Assembly (NCBI RefSeq): GCF_001412595.2
Contig: NZ_CP012640.2
Location: forward strand, 992,001-1,056,000
Length of the DNA stretch: 64,000 nucleotides
Direction of reading: 5' to 3'
Source: Massilia sp. WG5
GTDB lineage: Bacteria; Pseudomonadota; Gammaproteobacteria; Burkholderiales; Burkholderiaceae_D
The notes below the pieces were generated by a model, which had not been told where the DNA came from, searched no databases, and saw only the letters and a list, made by a program, of their open reading frames with translations. Both the position numbers and the translations under genes were made by a program. Positions 28,692 to 36,957 of the stretch are shown piece after piece (within the stretch, counting starts at the first letter, position 1; every line of letters starts with the position of its first letter).

Positions 28692-28902
28692 TTGATTACC
28701 CTAGCCCAATCTTTTTCAACCACACAGACGCACCCTCTAGCTGCTGCCAAAACTGCATCAAAGACATTTAGTGGTGGGATTTTACCGTATTGGTGGCGCC
28801 GTCACTTTTGTAAGGGAGCACGTCAGGATCGGGACCCCCATTACGAGCGTGCCAAGTAAGCCAATTAGCTTGGGCCAGCTACCTACCGCCAAGCAGTCCG
28901 CA

Positions 28903-28914
28903 GGGGCCAGCGGC
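28903..28914. repeat. target-site duplication of the IS4-type element, left copy
   Basis: GGGGCCAGCGGC occurs here and again at 30358-30369, flanking the element. A 9-13 bp duplication is usual for the IS4 family. Confidence 0.85.
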
Positions 28915-28942
28915 AATCCACCGAACTTAAGAGCAGAGGTCA

Positions 28943-30200
28943 TCAGCATGGTTTCTGAGTCATCGATTTGTGCGGCTTTGGTCGCATGAGCCTGGGCCTG
29001 GATTTCACGATTCCTGGGCGATGCGAATAGGTCCGGCTGGCGATCAATTGTAGGGCCTGGAGCAGTCGTGCTCCGATGTTGGTGCCGAGCAGCAGCGCGG
29101 GCAGCAATGGTTTCAGGATCGAGTGCGCGGCGGCACGGTTGATGCGCCGTGTCGGCGCCAGCGACGCTGCGCGCAGGGCCGATTCCGAGGCCAGGGACTG
29201 CAGGTTGTCGCAGACGATTTTCGCCGCGAAATCGTGCATCGCGGCCTGCTGCGACAGGCCGGAGACGTGCTCGAGGTTGAGGCGATGCTTGAGGCGTTTG
29301 AAGGCTTCTTCGATACGCCAGCGTTGATGGTAGAGATCGCCGAATTCGGCGCGCGGGAATTCGTCCCGGTCGAGCAAATTGGTCATCAGCACGCGTACCT
29401 TGCCGGTGCTGGAGACATGCCGGATCAGGCGCACCGTTTGCGCCGTTGCCGGACATTCGTAGTCGATGGCGTCGCGCCGGTCCGGCGCCGCCAGCGCGAC
29501 GATCCGCTCGTCCTCGCTTGATCGCAGGAAGTCGCGCACGCATGCGAAGCCGGCGTTGCCGGCCTTCTCGACGCGCATGCAGAAACCGATGCCGTGGGCG
29601 TTGAGCGCGGACACCAGCCAGCGTGATGGATAGCCGCGATCCATCAGCAGGACGTCCTTGTCGGACAGGCGGTCGAGGTGCTGGAACAGCATCTGGCGCT
29701 CGCCTTCGTGGACGCTGTGCAGGGACGCGGCGAGCATCATCTCGGCGCCGGGCAGGTACAGTCCGAAGGCGATCTGGTCGGTGCTGGCGGCGCGCGACGT
29801 GGCTGGCGCGGCGCGCGAAACGCAAGGTCGAGGCGTCGGCGGCGACCAGTCGCCGGCCGTGCCAGCGCGGCACGAAGCCATCGGCGTCGGCGCGCTCGAC
29901 GAGCCAGTCGTTGAGCGCCGGAATGGCCGTCGTGGACAGCTTCGCGCGGGCCTTGGCGAAGGCCTGTTCGGAGACGTGGTGCACGAGTTGAGCCTGTTCC
30001 TTGAGGTGGGCGAAGAATTCGTCGAGCTCGGTCTGGACACCCTTGCGCATGCCGCTGAGCATGACGGCGACCAGCGTCGGCAGCGGCAGCTTGCGTCTGC
30101 GAACGAAGGCGTCGCCAGCGTCGGCGTGGCAGGCCAGGTTGCGAAATTGTGGCGAGTGCAGGAACAGGGAAAACGCGGAGAATAAGGACGGTAACGACAT
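28943..30200 (-). pseudogene. IS4-family transposase, frameshifted
   Basis: The protein is split over two frames. The first part, from ATG 30200 (MSLPSLFSAFSLFLHSPQFR) to about 29800, carries the N-terminal IS4 region ending LVAADASTLRFARR. The rest is in the other frame, from STDQIAFGLYLPGAEMM through LLMDRGYPSRWLVSALN (DDE region with DRGYPS), DLYHQRWRIEEAFKRLKHRL (Y-R-E signature YxxRWxIEExFKxLKxRL) to the stop at 28943. The two halves join near 29795-29810. A sequencing error or true frameshift would make it inactive; programmed frameshifting is not usual in this family. No other copy in the window could supply the protein. Confidence 0.8.
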
Positions 30201-30239
30201 GGCGGCCAATGAAGATCAAAACGATCTTCATTGGCCGCC
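30201..30239 (-). promoter_or_regulatory. 17-bp perfect hairpin abutting the transposase start codon
   Basis: Arms at 30201-30217 and 30223-30239 are perfectly complementary, with a 5-base loop. The lower end touches the ATG at 30200. In the transposase mRNA this would fold over the translation start. IS10 and IS50 are known to hide their start region in hairpins of read-through transcripts; a similar role here is inference. Confidence 0.6.
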
Positions 30240-30357
30240 GCCCTGCTCGAGAAACCCCTCGCAACCAGGGCGGCGGCCGCGCGAAGCGGCTGTCGTGTCA
30301 AGAACTAATTGAAGCCGGCGGCGGCGGAATGAGCCGGACGCTTAAGTTCGGTGGATT

Positions 30358-30369
30358 GGGGCCAGCGGC
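30358..30369. repeat. target-site duplication of the IS4-type element, right copy
   Basis: GGGGCCAGCGGC, identical to 28903-28914. Confidence 0.85.
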
Positions 30370-30715
30370 GCCGGCGCTCGTGCATGGCAAGAAGGCCAAA
30401 AAGCAGGAGCTTGGCTTGACGAGATGATGTCTTGTTCAGCTAAGGCGACTAGGATGTTATCGGGATTGCAACACTGATAGCAAAGGGACCGCATGGAAAA
30501 CCGTTCGCGCAGGGCGTCAATGTCGGCCCGAATAGCGGCCGTAGTCTGAGCATTGTCGAGCATGGTGGCCTCCCGAGTGCTAACGTAATACTACGTAAAG
30601 CGTAGGGACCTGGGCGCCCTGCTCCTGAATTCTGACATTACTTCTATAATGTCAGCTATTCAAAGCTGAGGTCGCCTCTGGCTATCTGGCATCACTCGGC
30701 ATCGTAATTTTCTCG

Positions 30716-30865
30716 ATGACCGGCCTTAGACCTTTACCGAACGAAGGCAGCATCGCGCTGCACGAAAGGCTGGGATTCCGCAAGGCCGCCCATTTCTCGG
30801 AGGTCGGCATGAAGTTCAGGTGCTGGATCGACGTGGGCTACTGGGAGCTCAGGCTCAGCAAGTAA
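30716..30865 (+). pseudogene. arsN: C-terminal fragment of an ArsN/phosphinothricin-type N-acetyltransferase
   Basis: The frame reads LPNEGSIALHERLGFRKAAH and then SEVGMKFRCWIDVGYWELRL before the stop at 865. The pattern LPNxxSxxLHExxGF...EVGxKFxxWxDVGxW is typical of the C-terminus of phosphinothricin acetyltransferases and of ArsN enzymes that acetylate arsinothricin. Everything N-terminal, including the first acetyl-CoA strands, is missing or unrecognisable. Its place beside two ars units suggests a former arsN. Non-functional. Confidence 0.65.
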
Positions 30866-30891
30866 GAGCACGGGGCACGTTCTCCCCTACC

Positions 30892-31209
30892 CTACAGCTC
30901 TCCGATCACAAGCTTCAGTTGCTGCAGCCGCTCCTGATTGACACAGTAGCAGATCCGCTGCACATCCGACGAGCCCTCAATCAACCCTGCTTCCTTCAAG
31001 ATTGAGACATGCTGGGAAATCGTCGACGGCGCCAGGGGCAATACATCCGTCAGCTTCCCGAAGTAGCATTCGCCATAATCGATCAGGTGGCGGAGCAGCT
31101 GGATACGTGCAGGATGCGCGAGTGCCTTGCACATGCGTGCCAGGTCATCGGCATCGATGTCGGTATCACGCACGCGAGGCGTAGTTGGGGGACAGCAGGA
31201 CTTTGACAT
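30892..31209 (-). CDS. arsR: ArsR-family metalloregulator
   Basis: A winged-helix repressor of 105 residues. The recognition region is LPLAPSTISQHVSILKEAGL, typical of ArsR/SmtB proteins. Cysteines sit in the N-terminal SKSCCPP, in GECYFG and in ICYCVNQ and probably bind As(III). It is the last gene of the minus-strand unit (flavoprotein, MFS, arsR). A palindrome (31216-31233) lies seven bases upstream of its start and two similar ones lie in the divergent promoter region at 33988-34065, so it probably represses both itself and the whole unit. Confidence 0.88.
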   Translation of the reverse strand: MSKSCCPPTTPRVRDTDIDADDLARMCKALAHPARIQLLRHLIDYGECYFGKLTDVLPLAPSTISQHVSILKEAGLIEGSSDVQRICYCVNQERLQQLKLVIGEL

Positions 31210-31215
31210 AGATTT

Positions 31216-31233
31216 GTTCGTTGTTTGACGAAC
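31216..31233. promoter_or_regulatory. probable ArsR operator 1
   Basis: GTTCGT-TGTTTG-ACGAAC, a perfect 6-6-6 inverted repeat, seven bases upstream of the arsR start at 31209. It shares TTCGT-N6-ACGAA with the two sites upstream of the flavoprotein gene. Confidence 0.7.
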
Positions 31234-31245
31234 GCAGAATAGACC

Positions 31246-32493
31246 TCAGGAGATACCTTTGTCAAAAGCTTCGACGTACTGCCCCGGTGGTTCAGTGGCC
31301 ACCGCTCGAAGGTAGAAGGCAAGCGAAGCCACAGACATGGCTAGCAGCACGAACAGCAGTATCAAAGGACCGCTGTCGTAACGCAGGATTGCTGCCGCAG
31401 CGAGCGGCCCAGCCGCCTTCGAGAGGAGCGACGGACCTGCGATCGCGCCGGAGATTGCGCCGTAGTTCTCGCGGCCGAACAGCGCCTGAGGGACCGAACC
31501 ACGCACGATGGTCAGGATGCCGTTGCTCAAGCCGTAAAGCACGCAGAAAGAGGCCGCCGCCCAGGCCTGCGAACCAAACAGCACGAGGACGAGCAGGGCT
31601 GCCGGGAGCATGGAAAACGTCAGCTTGCCGACCGTTTGCGGCGGCGTATTCCGCCCGAGCGTCATCTCTCCAATACGCCCCGCAACCTGCATTGGGCCGA
31701 TCAACGTGGCCAGCATGACCGCCAGCGTCGCAGATGCGCCCAAGTGGCCGAGCAGTGGGATCAGGTGGACCGACATGGCCGAGAAAATGAATGCATTGGC
31801 CGAGAATGCCAGTGCCAGCATCCAGAACGCTTGGTGCCGCAAAGCTTCCGCCAGGGTGTGGCTCCGGGGCGCACCGACTGGATCCCTCAACTTGCTGCGG
31901 GCCGGATCGGTGCCTAGCCAGAGATGAAGCGGCACACAGATCAGAAGCTGTATGAGCCCGTACAAAAGGTAGGTGTCGCGCCAGCCGAGCATCGTATGCA
32001 GTTTGGCGCTTAATGGCCAGAACACCGTGCTGGCAAAACCGCCGAACAGCGTCAAGGTCGAAATCGCTTTTCTGGAGCCAATCTCGAGCTTGCGGTTGAT
32101 CGTTGCGAAAGCGGCCTCGTACAGCGTGAGTGCCATCGCGACGCCGATGAGCGTCCAGGCGACATAGTAGGACGCGACACTGGTGCAGCGGCTGAGCCAA
32201 ACCAGCCCAAGAGTACACAGCAACGAACCTGTCGCCATCACGTAGCGCCCGCCGTAGCGGTCCAGCAGGATGCCCGTTGGCGTAGAAGCCAATCCTGCAA
32301 CGAGCAAGGCCCATGAAAAGGCGCCGAACACCAGTTCCGGCGCGAGCGCCAGATCACGCTCGATATCGGGGGCCACTATGGTGAAGGCATAGTAAAGCGA
32401 TCCCCAGGACAGGATCTGGGTGACGGCGAGGATGCCAATGGTCTTCGATGGCTGTTGCACGCGAGGCTCCAGGTTCGCACCGCCGGCTCGCAC
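31246..32493 (-). CDS. MFS transporter of the arsenic unit
   Basis: A membrane protein of 415 residues with about 12 hydrophobic segments. The motif GILLDRYGGRYVMATGSLL between helices 2 and 3 is the MFS motif A (GxLxDRxGxR). It lies between the flavoprotein and arsR genes on the same strand, so it probably exports an arsenic compound, possibly an organoarsenical or the product of the flavoprotein. The start is GTG at 32493 by default; no strong ribosome site is seen. It is not ArsB or Acr3, and I cannot tell whether it equals a named arsenic MFS such as ArsJ or ArsK. Confidence 0.8.
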   Translation of the reverse strand: MRAGGANLEPRVQQPSKTIGILAVTQILSWGSLYYAFTIVAPDIERDLALAPELVFGAFSWALLVAGLASTPTGILLDRYGGRYVMATGSLLCTLGLVWLSRCTSVASYYVAWTLIGVAMALTLYEAAFATINRKLEIGSRKAISTLTLFGGFASTVFWPLSAKLHTMLGWRDTYLLYGLIQLLICVPLHLWLGTDPARSKLRDPVGAPRSHTLAEALRHQAFWMLALAFSANAFIFSAMSVHLIPLLGHLGASATLAVMLATLIGPMQVAGRIGEMTLGRNTPPQTVGKLTFSMLPAALLVLVLFGSQAWAAASFCVLYGLSNGILTIVRGSVPQALFGRENYGAISGAIAGPSLLSKAAGPLAAAAILRYDSGPLILLFVLLAMSVASLAFYLRAVATEPPGQYVEAFDKGIS

Positions 32494-32511
32494 CGGCGGC
32501 AGTTCATTCGA

Positions 32512-33921
32512 TCAGGCGCAGCAGCTCGTCTTGGCCGCCGCACTGCAGCCGCAAGCGTCGGACGGAGACTGTGCTGGAACGCAGCAGCTCGCGGCCTGCG
32601 CCGCCGGGACTCCGCAACAGGAAACCACCGGCTCGGATGCAGCATCGTCGTAAGCCAGCCGCGTATTGCACACGCCCGTTTCCGGCAGGTCGAGCTGCAC
32701 GTCGTCGGCCGCGGCCATATCGCCAACAAGAGCTGCGACCACGGACCGCACCTGCTCGTACCCTGTCGCCATCAAGAAATTAGGGGCGCGGCCATAGCTC
32801 ATCGCACCGACGGCGTAGTAGCCGGGTTCCGGGTGGGCTAGCTCGTTGTGTCCGTGCGGACGAACGGTGCCGCAGCTGTGCTCGTTCGGATCGATCAGGG
32901 GCGCCAGCGCATCGGTGCTCTCGAGCCACGGGTCATGGCGCACGCGCAGTTCGCGGGTCAGCGCGAGGTCGGGTCGCGCCCCGGCCGTGCAGACAATGCG
33001 GTCGATCGCGTCGATCATCGGCGCGGCTCCGCCGACCGGCTCTCCGGTCACGCGAATACGGCCGTCGACTTCTTCCAGCTGTTCGATCCGGAAGTTCTGG
33101 CACAATTCTAGTCCACCGGAGTCACGCAGGGCCTTCAAGCGCAGCCCGAGCTGGCCGCGTGCCTGCAAGCCATCGGCTTCGCCGCCGCCGAACACCCGGG
33201 TCAGGTTGCTGCCGCGGGTTGCCCACACGATGCTGGTTTTCGGAGTTTCCTCGGCTAGTTGCGCGAGCGCGAGCAGACTTCCAGCTGCGGAGTGCCCTGC
33301 CCCCACGACCAGCACTCGCCGGCCCGCGAAGCGTTCGCGCGCGCTTCCAAGGACGTCAGGCATGCCGTAGTCAATCCGCGCTGCCAGTGCCGCCTCACCT
33401 AACGCGGGGATGCCATCGGCACCCAGGGGATTCTGGTGCGACCAGGTGCCGGTAGCGTCGATCACGGCACTGGCCAGGTACTGCCGTGTCCCGTCCGCCG
33501 TTTCTGTGCGGATCAAGAAGGGTGCGGCCTCACGGCGCTTGGTCTTGACCTTGTCGAAGCCGACGCGTGTGACGGCAATGACGCGCTGCCCCAGCAGCAG
33601 CTTGGCCGCAATTGCAGGCGTCGCTGCGAGCGGAGCGAGGTAAGCGTCAAGTAGTTCGCCGGCGGTCGGCAGCCCGTCGTCCGGCGGCGCAGTCCAACCG
33701 TGCTGCTGCAGGAGGCGGCGGGCCGCCTTGTCGACGTTGTATTGCCAGGGCGAGAACAGGCGCACGTGGCGGTAGGTGGCCAGGTTGGCGCCTACCTCGG
33801 AGCCAGCTTCCAGAATGAGCGGCGTCAGGCCTCGCTCGATCAGGTGCGCAGCCGCCGCCAGGCCTACGGGACCGGCTCCGAGCACCGCCACCGGCAGTTG
33901 TTGTTCTTCCTTACTATTCAT
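32512..33921 (-). CDS. FAD/NAD(P)-binding flavoprotein with cysteine-rich tail
   Basis: A protein of 469 residues. The start LPVAVLGAGPVGLAAAAHLI is an FAD Rossmann motif; RVLVVGAGHSAAGSLLAL is the second (NAD(P)H) motif; IDATGTWSHQNPLG and GARPDLALT fit a flavin monooxygenase/oxidoreductase of the ArsO-like type. The C-terminal about 50 residues contain nine cysteines including CC pairs (VVSCCGVP, AASCCVPAQ, CGCSAAAKTSCCA), like a metalloid-binding tail. It is the first gene of the minus-strand arsenic unit, with AGGAG seven bases before ATG 33921. The reaction, perhaps oxidation or reduction of an arsenical, is inference. Confidence 0.8.
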   Translation of the reverse strand: MNSKEEQQLPVAVLGAGPVGLAAAAHLIERGLTPLILEAGSEVGANLATYRHVRLFSPWQYNVDKAARRLLQQHGWTAPPDDGLPTAGELLDAYLAPLAATPAIAAKLLLGQRVIAVTRVGFDKVKTKRREAAPFLIRTETADGTRQYLASAVIDATGTWSHQNPLGADGIPALGEAALAARIDYGMPDVLGSARERFAGRRVLVVGAGHSAAGSLLALAQLAEETPKTSIVWATRGSNLTRVFGGGEADGLQARGQLGLRLKALRDSGGLELCQNFRIEQLEEVDGRIRVTGEPVGGAAPMIDAIDRIVCTAGARPDLALTRELRVRHDPWLESTDALAPLIDPNEHSCGTVRPHGHNELAHPEPGYYAVGAMSYGRAPNFLMATGYEQVRSVVAALVGDMAAADDVQLDLPETGVCNTRLAYDDAASEPVVSCCGVPAAQAASCCVPAQSPSDACGCSAAAKTSCCA

Positions 33922-33987
33922 TCTTGCTCTCCTCGTCTAGTCAGGCAAAGTTCTGTTGGGCCGCAGCCAAACCTCGGCATTTCCTAT

Positions 33988-34003
33988 TTCGTCGAATTAC
34001 GAA
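33988..34003. promoter_or_regulatory. probable ArsR operator 2
   Basis: TTCGT-CGAATT-ACGAA. It is in the divergent promoter region between the flavoprotein gene (minus) and arsC (plus). Compare site 3 read in the opposite direction: TTCGT-CGATTA-ACGAA. Confidence 0.65.
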
Positions 34004-34049
34004 TGCATGGGCGCAGCGATAAATCCGGACGCGCTCCTCAACCGCTTAT

Positions 34050-34065
34050 TCGTTAATCGACGAAT
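34050..34065. promoter_or_regulatory. probable ArsR operator 3
   Basis: TTCGT-TAATCG-ACGAA, extended on both sides (TATTCGT and ACGAATA, 34048-34067). It lies about 90 bases upstream of arsC and about 130 upstream of the flavoprotein gene start. Confidence 0.68.
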
Positions 34066-34154
34066 ATAGAATATCGTCGTTGTCATCAAACGGTCAAGAT
34101 GTTTCGATATATTTGGAAGTGTCGTATCAACCAACCGAACAGGTCGAGACCGCC

Positions 34155-34667
34155 ATGACTGACAACAGGGTTTTCAACGTACTATTTCTTTGCACCGGCA
34201 ACTCCTCGCGCAGCATTATTGCCGAGGCCATTCTCAACGCCACCAGCGCTGGCCGGTTTCGCGCCTACAGCGCAGGAAGCCATCCTGGCAGCTCGGTGCA
34301 TCCCTTTGCGATCGAACAGATTGAACGGCTCGGCTTCCCCGTCGAGGGCCTGCGCAGCAAAAGCTGGAATGAGTACGCAGTTGCCGATGCTCCGCACATG
34401 GACTTCGTGATCACGGTATGCGACAAGGCCGCTGGCGAGGCGTGTCCCCGCTGGCCAGGGCACCCGATCACGGCGCATTGGAGCTTCGAAGATCCAGCAG
34501 CATTCGTGGGGAGCGACCAGGAGCATCGCCAAGTCTTTGCCCGCACATGCCGCGAGATCAAGAATCGCCTCGACATCTTTTCGATGCTTCCATTTGCGAC
34601 CCTGTCGCGCCTGGCGATCCAGAACGAACTGACCGCCATCGGTCGCTCGGACGTCCCGCTCTTGTGA
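34155..34667 (+). CDS. arsC: arsenate reductase, low-molecular-weight phosphatase type (first copy)
   Basis: Reduces arsenate to arsenite with thioredoxin. In 170 residues, the P-loop LFLCTGNSSRS holds the nucleophile (Cys13) and VCDKAAGEACP the other two catalytic cysteines (Cys89, Cys97). The ATG at 34155 is chosen because the 25 preceding in-frame residues are not conserved in type. It is transcribed divergently from the flavoprotein gene and probably under operators 2 and 3. A second enzyme of the same family is at 35110. Confidence 0.92.
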   Translation: MTDNRVFNVLFLCTGNSSRSIIAEAILNATSAGRFRAYSAGSHPGSSVHPFAIEQIERLGFPVEGLRSKSWNEYAVADAPHMDFVITVCDKAAGEACPRWPGHPITAHWSFEDPAAFVGSDQEHRQVFARTCREIKNRLDIFSMLPFATLSRLAIQNELTAIGRSDVPLL

Positions 34668-34687
34668 AGGCTTGCCGCCCAGGCATC

Positions 34688-34707
34688 AATTCCACTATAC
34701 TGGAATT
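34688..34707. promoter_or_regulatory. probable operator of the second arsR
   Basis: Perfect inverted repeat AATTCCA (34688-34694), CTATAC, TGGAATT (34701-34707), 21 bases upstream of the arsR at 34729. It differs fully from the TTCGT-N6-ACGAA sites, so the two regulators probably have separate targets. Confidence 0.7.
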
Positions 34708-34728
34708 ATCAAATATTTGGATGAGATC

Positions 34729-35073
34729 ATGGATACGAAACCCGCACTTGCCGCGCTTGCCGCCCTCGCCCAGGAATCAAGGCTGGCAACCTTCCGCTTG
34801 CTTGTGCAGGCCGGCCCTGCAGGACTTTCAGCAACGAAGATTGCCGAAGCACTCGGCACGCCTCCCTCATCGCTTTCCTTTCATCTGAAAGAACTTACCC
34901 ACGCCAATCTGGTGATTCCGCGCCAGGAAGGCCGTTTCATCATTTACGCAGCGAACTTCGACACGATGAATCAGTTGCTGGGCTTCCTTACCGAGAACTG
35001 CTGTGGCGGCAATCCTTGTTCGCCAACGAATGGCTTGGGATGTGAGCCCATCGCTTCCAGCCAGACAAGCTAA
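34729..35073 (+). CDS. arsR: second ArsR-family regulator
   Basis: A repressor of 114 residues with recognition helix region LGTPPSSLSFHLKELTHANL and a C-terminal cysteine cluster LTENCCGGNPCSP, probably for As(III). This places it in a different ArsR group from 30892-31209, where the cysteines are elsewhere. Start ATG 34729 lies just after the palindrome at 34688-34707. It heads a unit of arsR, arsC, arsB, arsC and arsH. Confidence 0.9.
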   Translation: MDTKPALAALAALAQESRLATFRLLVQAGPAGLSATKIAEALGTPPSSLSFHLKELTHANLVIPRQEGRFIIYAANFDTMNQLLGFLTENCCGGNPCSPTNGLGCEPIASSQTS

Positions 35074-35109
35074 TTTCTACGCTTATTTCTTCTCAACCAA
35101 AGGTCTACC

Positions 35110-35589
35110 GTGAACGTACTTTTTCTTTGCACCGGCAATTCGTGCCGCTCGCTCATCAGTGAAGCCGTCTTCAATCATCTGGCGCCCGCCGGCTGGCACG
35201 CCATCAGCGCAGGCAGCCAACCGACCGGCAAGTTGAACGACAAGGCGCTCGCCCTGCTCGCCAGCAAAGGCATCTCCACGGAGGGCTATTACAGCAAGTC
35301 CTGGGATAAGCTTCCCGTCACTCCTGACCTCGTGGTAACGGTGTGCGCCAGCGCCGCCGGCGAAACCTGCCCGGCCTACCTCGGCCCCGTGCTTCGTACG
35401 CATTGGGGTGTCGAAGACCCGAGCCACGTCGTTGGCACCGAAGAGGAAATCGACGCCGCCTTCGAAAAGGCCTACGCGATCCTCCGCGCGCGTATCGAAG
35501 CCTTCCTCGCCCTGCCGCTCGAGGAGTTGAAATCCGACCGCGCGAAGTTCAAGACCGAACTCGACCGCATCGGCCATATCGGCGCCTGA
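35110..35589 (+). CDS. arsC: arsenate reductase, low-molecular-weight phosphatase type (second copy)
   Basis: A 159-residue thioredoxin-coupled arsenate reductase. The nucleophile is in LFLCTGNSCRS (Cys7), with VCASAAGETCP carrying Cys79 and Cys87. The start is GTG at 35110, directly before NVLFLCTGN. It is only moderately similar to the copy at 34155, so the two are not a recent duplication. Arsenite made here is exported by the arsB product, whose gene follows 74 bases downstream. Confidence 0.92.
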   Translation: MNVLFLCTGNSCRSLISEAVFNHLAPAGWHAISAGSQPTGKLNDKALALLASKGISTEGYYSKSWDKLPVTPDLVVTVCASAAGETCPAYLGPVLRTHWGVEDPSHVVGTEEEIDAAFEKAYAILRARIEAFLALPLEELKSDRAKFKTELDRIGHIGA

Positions 35590-35663
35590 ACGCCACCTTC
35601 CGTTACGTCAGCCGGGCCATTGCCCGGCTTGTCCATGTGCCCGTCGCTCCCTGAAAGACTTCC

Positions 35664-36944
35664 GTGCTGATCGCATTTCTCATTTTCCTAATAACCCTCA
35701 CCTTCGTCATCTGGCAGCCTCGCGGCCTCGGTATTGGCTGGAGCGCCGCCGCGGGCGCAGCCGTGGCCCTGCTCGCGGGCGTCATCCACGTCAGCGACAT
35801 CCCGACCGTCTGGCATATCGTCTGGAATGCCACCGGTGCGTTCGTGGCCGTCATCATCATCAGCCTCCTGCTCGACAAGGCAGGCTTCTTCGAGTGGGCT
35901 GCGCTGCACGTGGCGCGTTGGGGCGGCGGCAGCGGCCGGCGCCTGTTTGTGCTTCTTGTCTTGCTGGGCGCGGCCGTGGCCGCGCTGTTCGCCAACGATG
36001 GCGCGGCGCTGATCCTGACGCCCATCGTCATCGCCATGCTGGTCGCCTTGCGGTTTTCGCCGAAAGCCACGCTGGCCTTCGTAATGGCGGCCGGTTTCAT
36101 CGCCGACACTGCCAGCCTGCCGCTGGTCGTGTCGAACCTCGTGAATATCGTCTCGGCCGACTATTTCAATATCGGCTTTGCGCGCTATGCCGCAGTGATG
36201 GTGCCAGTCAACCTGGTGTCGGTAGCTGCGACGCTTGCCGCGCTTGTCTGGTTCTTCCGAAAGGACATCCCCGCCGACTACGACCTGGCGCAGCTGAAAC
36301 GCCCGGAGGAGGCCATCCACGACCGCGCCACCTTCGTCACCGGCTGGTGGGTGCTGGGCATGCTGCTCGTCGGTTTCTTCTGGCTTGACGAAGCCGGCAT
36401 CCCGATCAGCGCCGTGGCCGCGGTTGGCGCAGTGCTGCTGCTGGCTGTCGCTGCGCGCGGGCACCGGATCTCGACCCGCGAGGTGCTGCGCGGCGCCCCA
36501 TGGCAGGTCGTCGTGTTCTCGCTAGGGATGTACTTGGTGGTCTACGGACTGCGCAATGCCGGGTTGACGGACTACCTGACCGCCCTGCTCAACCGCTGCG
36601 CCGAGCATGGCGTGTGGGGCGCAGCGCTCGGCACCGGCTTCATCACTGCCATCCTGTCGTCGATCATGAATAATATGCCGACCGTGCTAGTGGGCGCGCT
36701 GGCAATCGACGCCACCACTGCACAGGGCGTTGTGCGCGAAGCGATGGTGTATGCAAACGTGATTGGCGCTGACCTCGGGCCAAAGATCACGCCCATCGGC
36801 AGCCTCGCCACGCTGTTGTGGCTGCACGTGCTGTCGGCAAAGAATATCCAGATCTCCTGGGGCTACTACTTCCGGATCGGTATCCTGCTGACCCTGCCGA
36901 TCCTTCTGGTGACCCTGAGCGCGCTCGCCCTGCGCCTGAGCTGA
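35664..36944 (+). CDS. arsB: arsenite efflux transporter ArsB
   Basis: A membrane protein of 426 residues with about 12 hydrophobic segments, of the ArsB/NhaD (IT) superfamily, not the Acr3 family. Segments such as [38 protein letters not shown] and [14 protein letters not shown] match ArsB. It pumps arsenite (and antimonite) out of the cell in exchange for protons. No arsA ATPase gene is nearby, so it probably works as a secondary transporter. The start is GTG at 35664. Confidence 0.94.
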   Translation: MLIAFLIFLITLTFVIWQPRGLGIGWSAAAGAAVALLAGVIHVSDIPTVWHIVWNATGAFVAVIIISLLLDKAGFFEWAALHVARWGGGSGRRLFVLLVLLGAAVAALFANDGAALILTPIVIAMLVALRFSPKATLAFVMAAGFIADTASLPLVVSNLVNIVSADYFNIGFARYAAVMVPVNLVSVAATLAALVWFFRKDIPADYDLAQLKRPEEAIHDRATFVTGWWVLGMLLVGFFWLDEAGIPISAVAAVGAVLLLAVAARGHRISTREVLRGAPWQVVVFSLGMYLVVYGLRNAGLTDYLTALLNRCAEHGVWGAALGTGFITAILSSIMNNMPTVLVGALAIDATTAQGVVREAMVYANVIGADLGPKITPIGSLATLLWLHVLSAKNIQISWGYYFRIGILLTLPILLVTLSALALRLS

Positions 36945-36957
36945 GAAAGGACCGAAC

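Larger units (their letters stand above)
28914..30358 (-). mobile_element. IS4-family insertion sequence
   Basis: An element of about 1445 bp bounded by an 18-bp perfect inverted repeat: CAATCCACCGAACTTAAG at 28914-28931 and its complement at 30341-30358. It is flanked by a 12-bp direct repeat that overlaps the ends by one base. It contains a single transposase gene, which is frameshifted. Base composition is GC-rich, unlike the flanking AT-rich border. Confidence 0.88.
28782..30563 (-). pseudogene. small unknown gene interrupted by the IS4-type element
   Basis: If the insertion sequence and one copy of its 12-bp flanking repeat (28915-30369) are removed, a single frame of about 109 residues is restored from ATG 30563 to the stop at 28782. 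The start has a strong ribosome site (GGGAGG, five bases away). The restored protein begins MLDNAQTTAAIRADIDALRE, has a cysteine cluster (CYQCC) and ends with a hydrophobic stretch (LIGLLGTLVMGVPILTC). I do not recognise it. Upstream, ACGTA-ATAC-TACGT and CTACG-TAAAG-CGTAG inverted repeats (about 30583-30605) suggest an operator. Confidence 0.6.
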
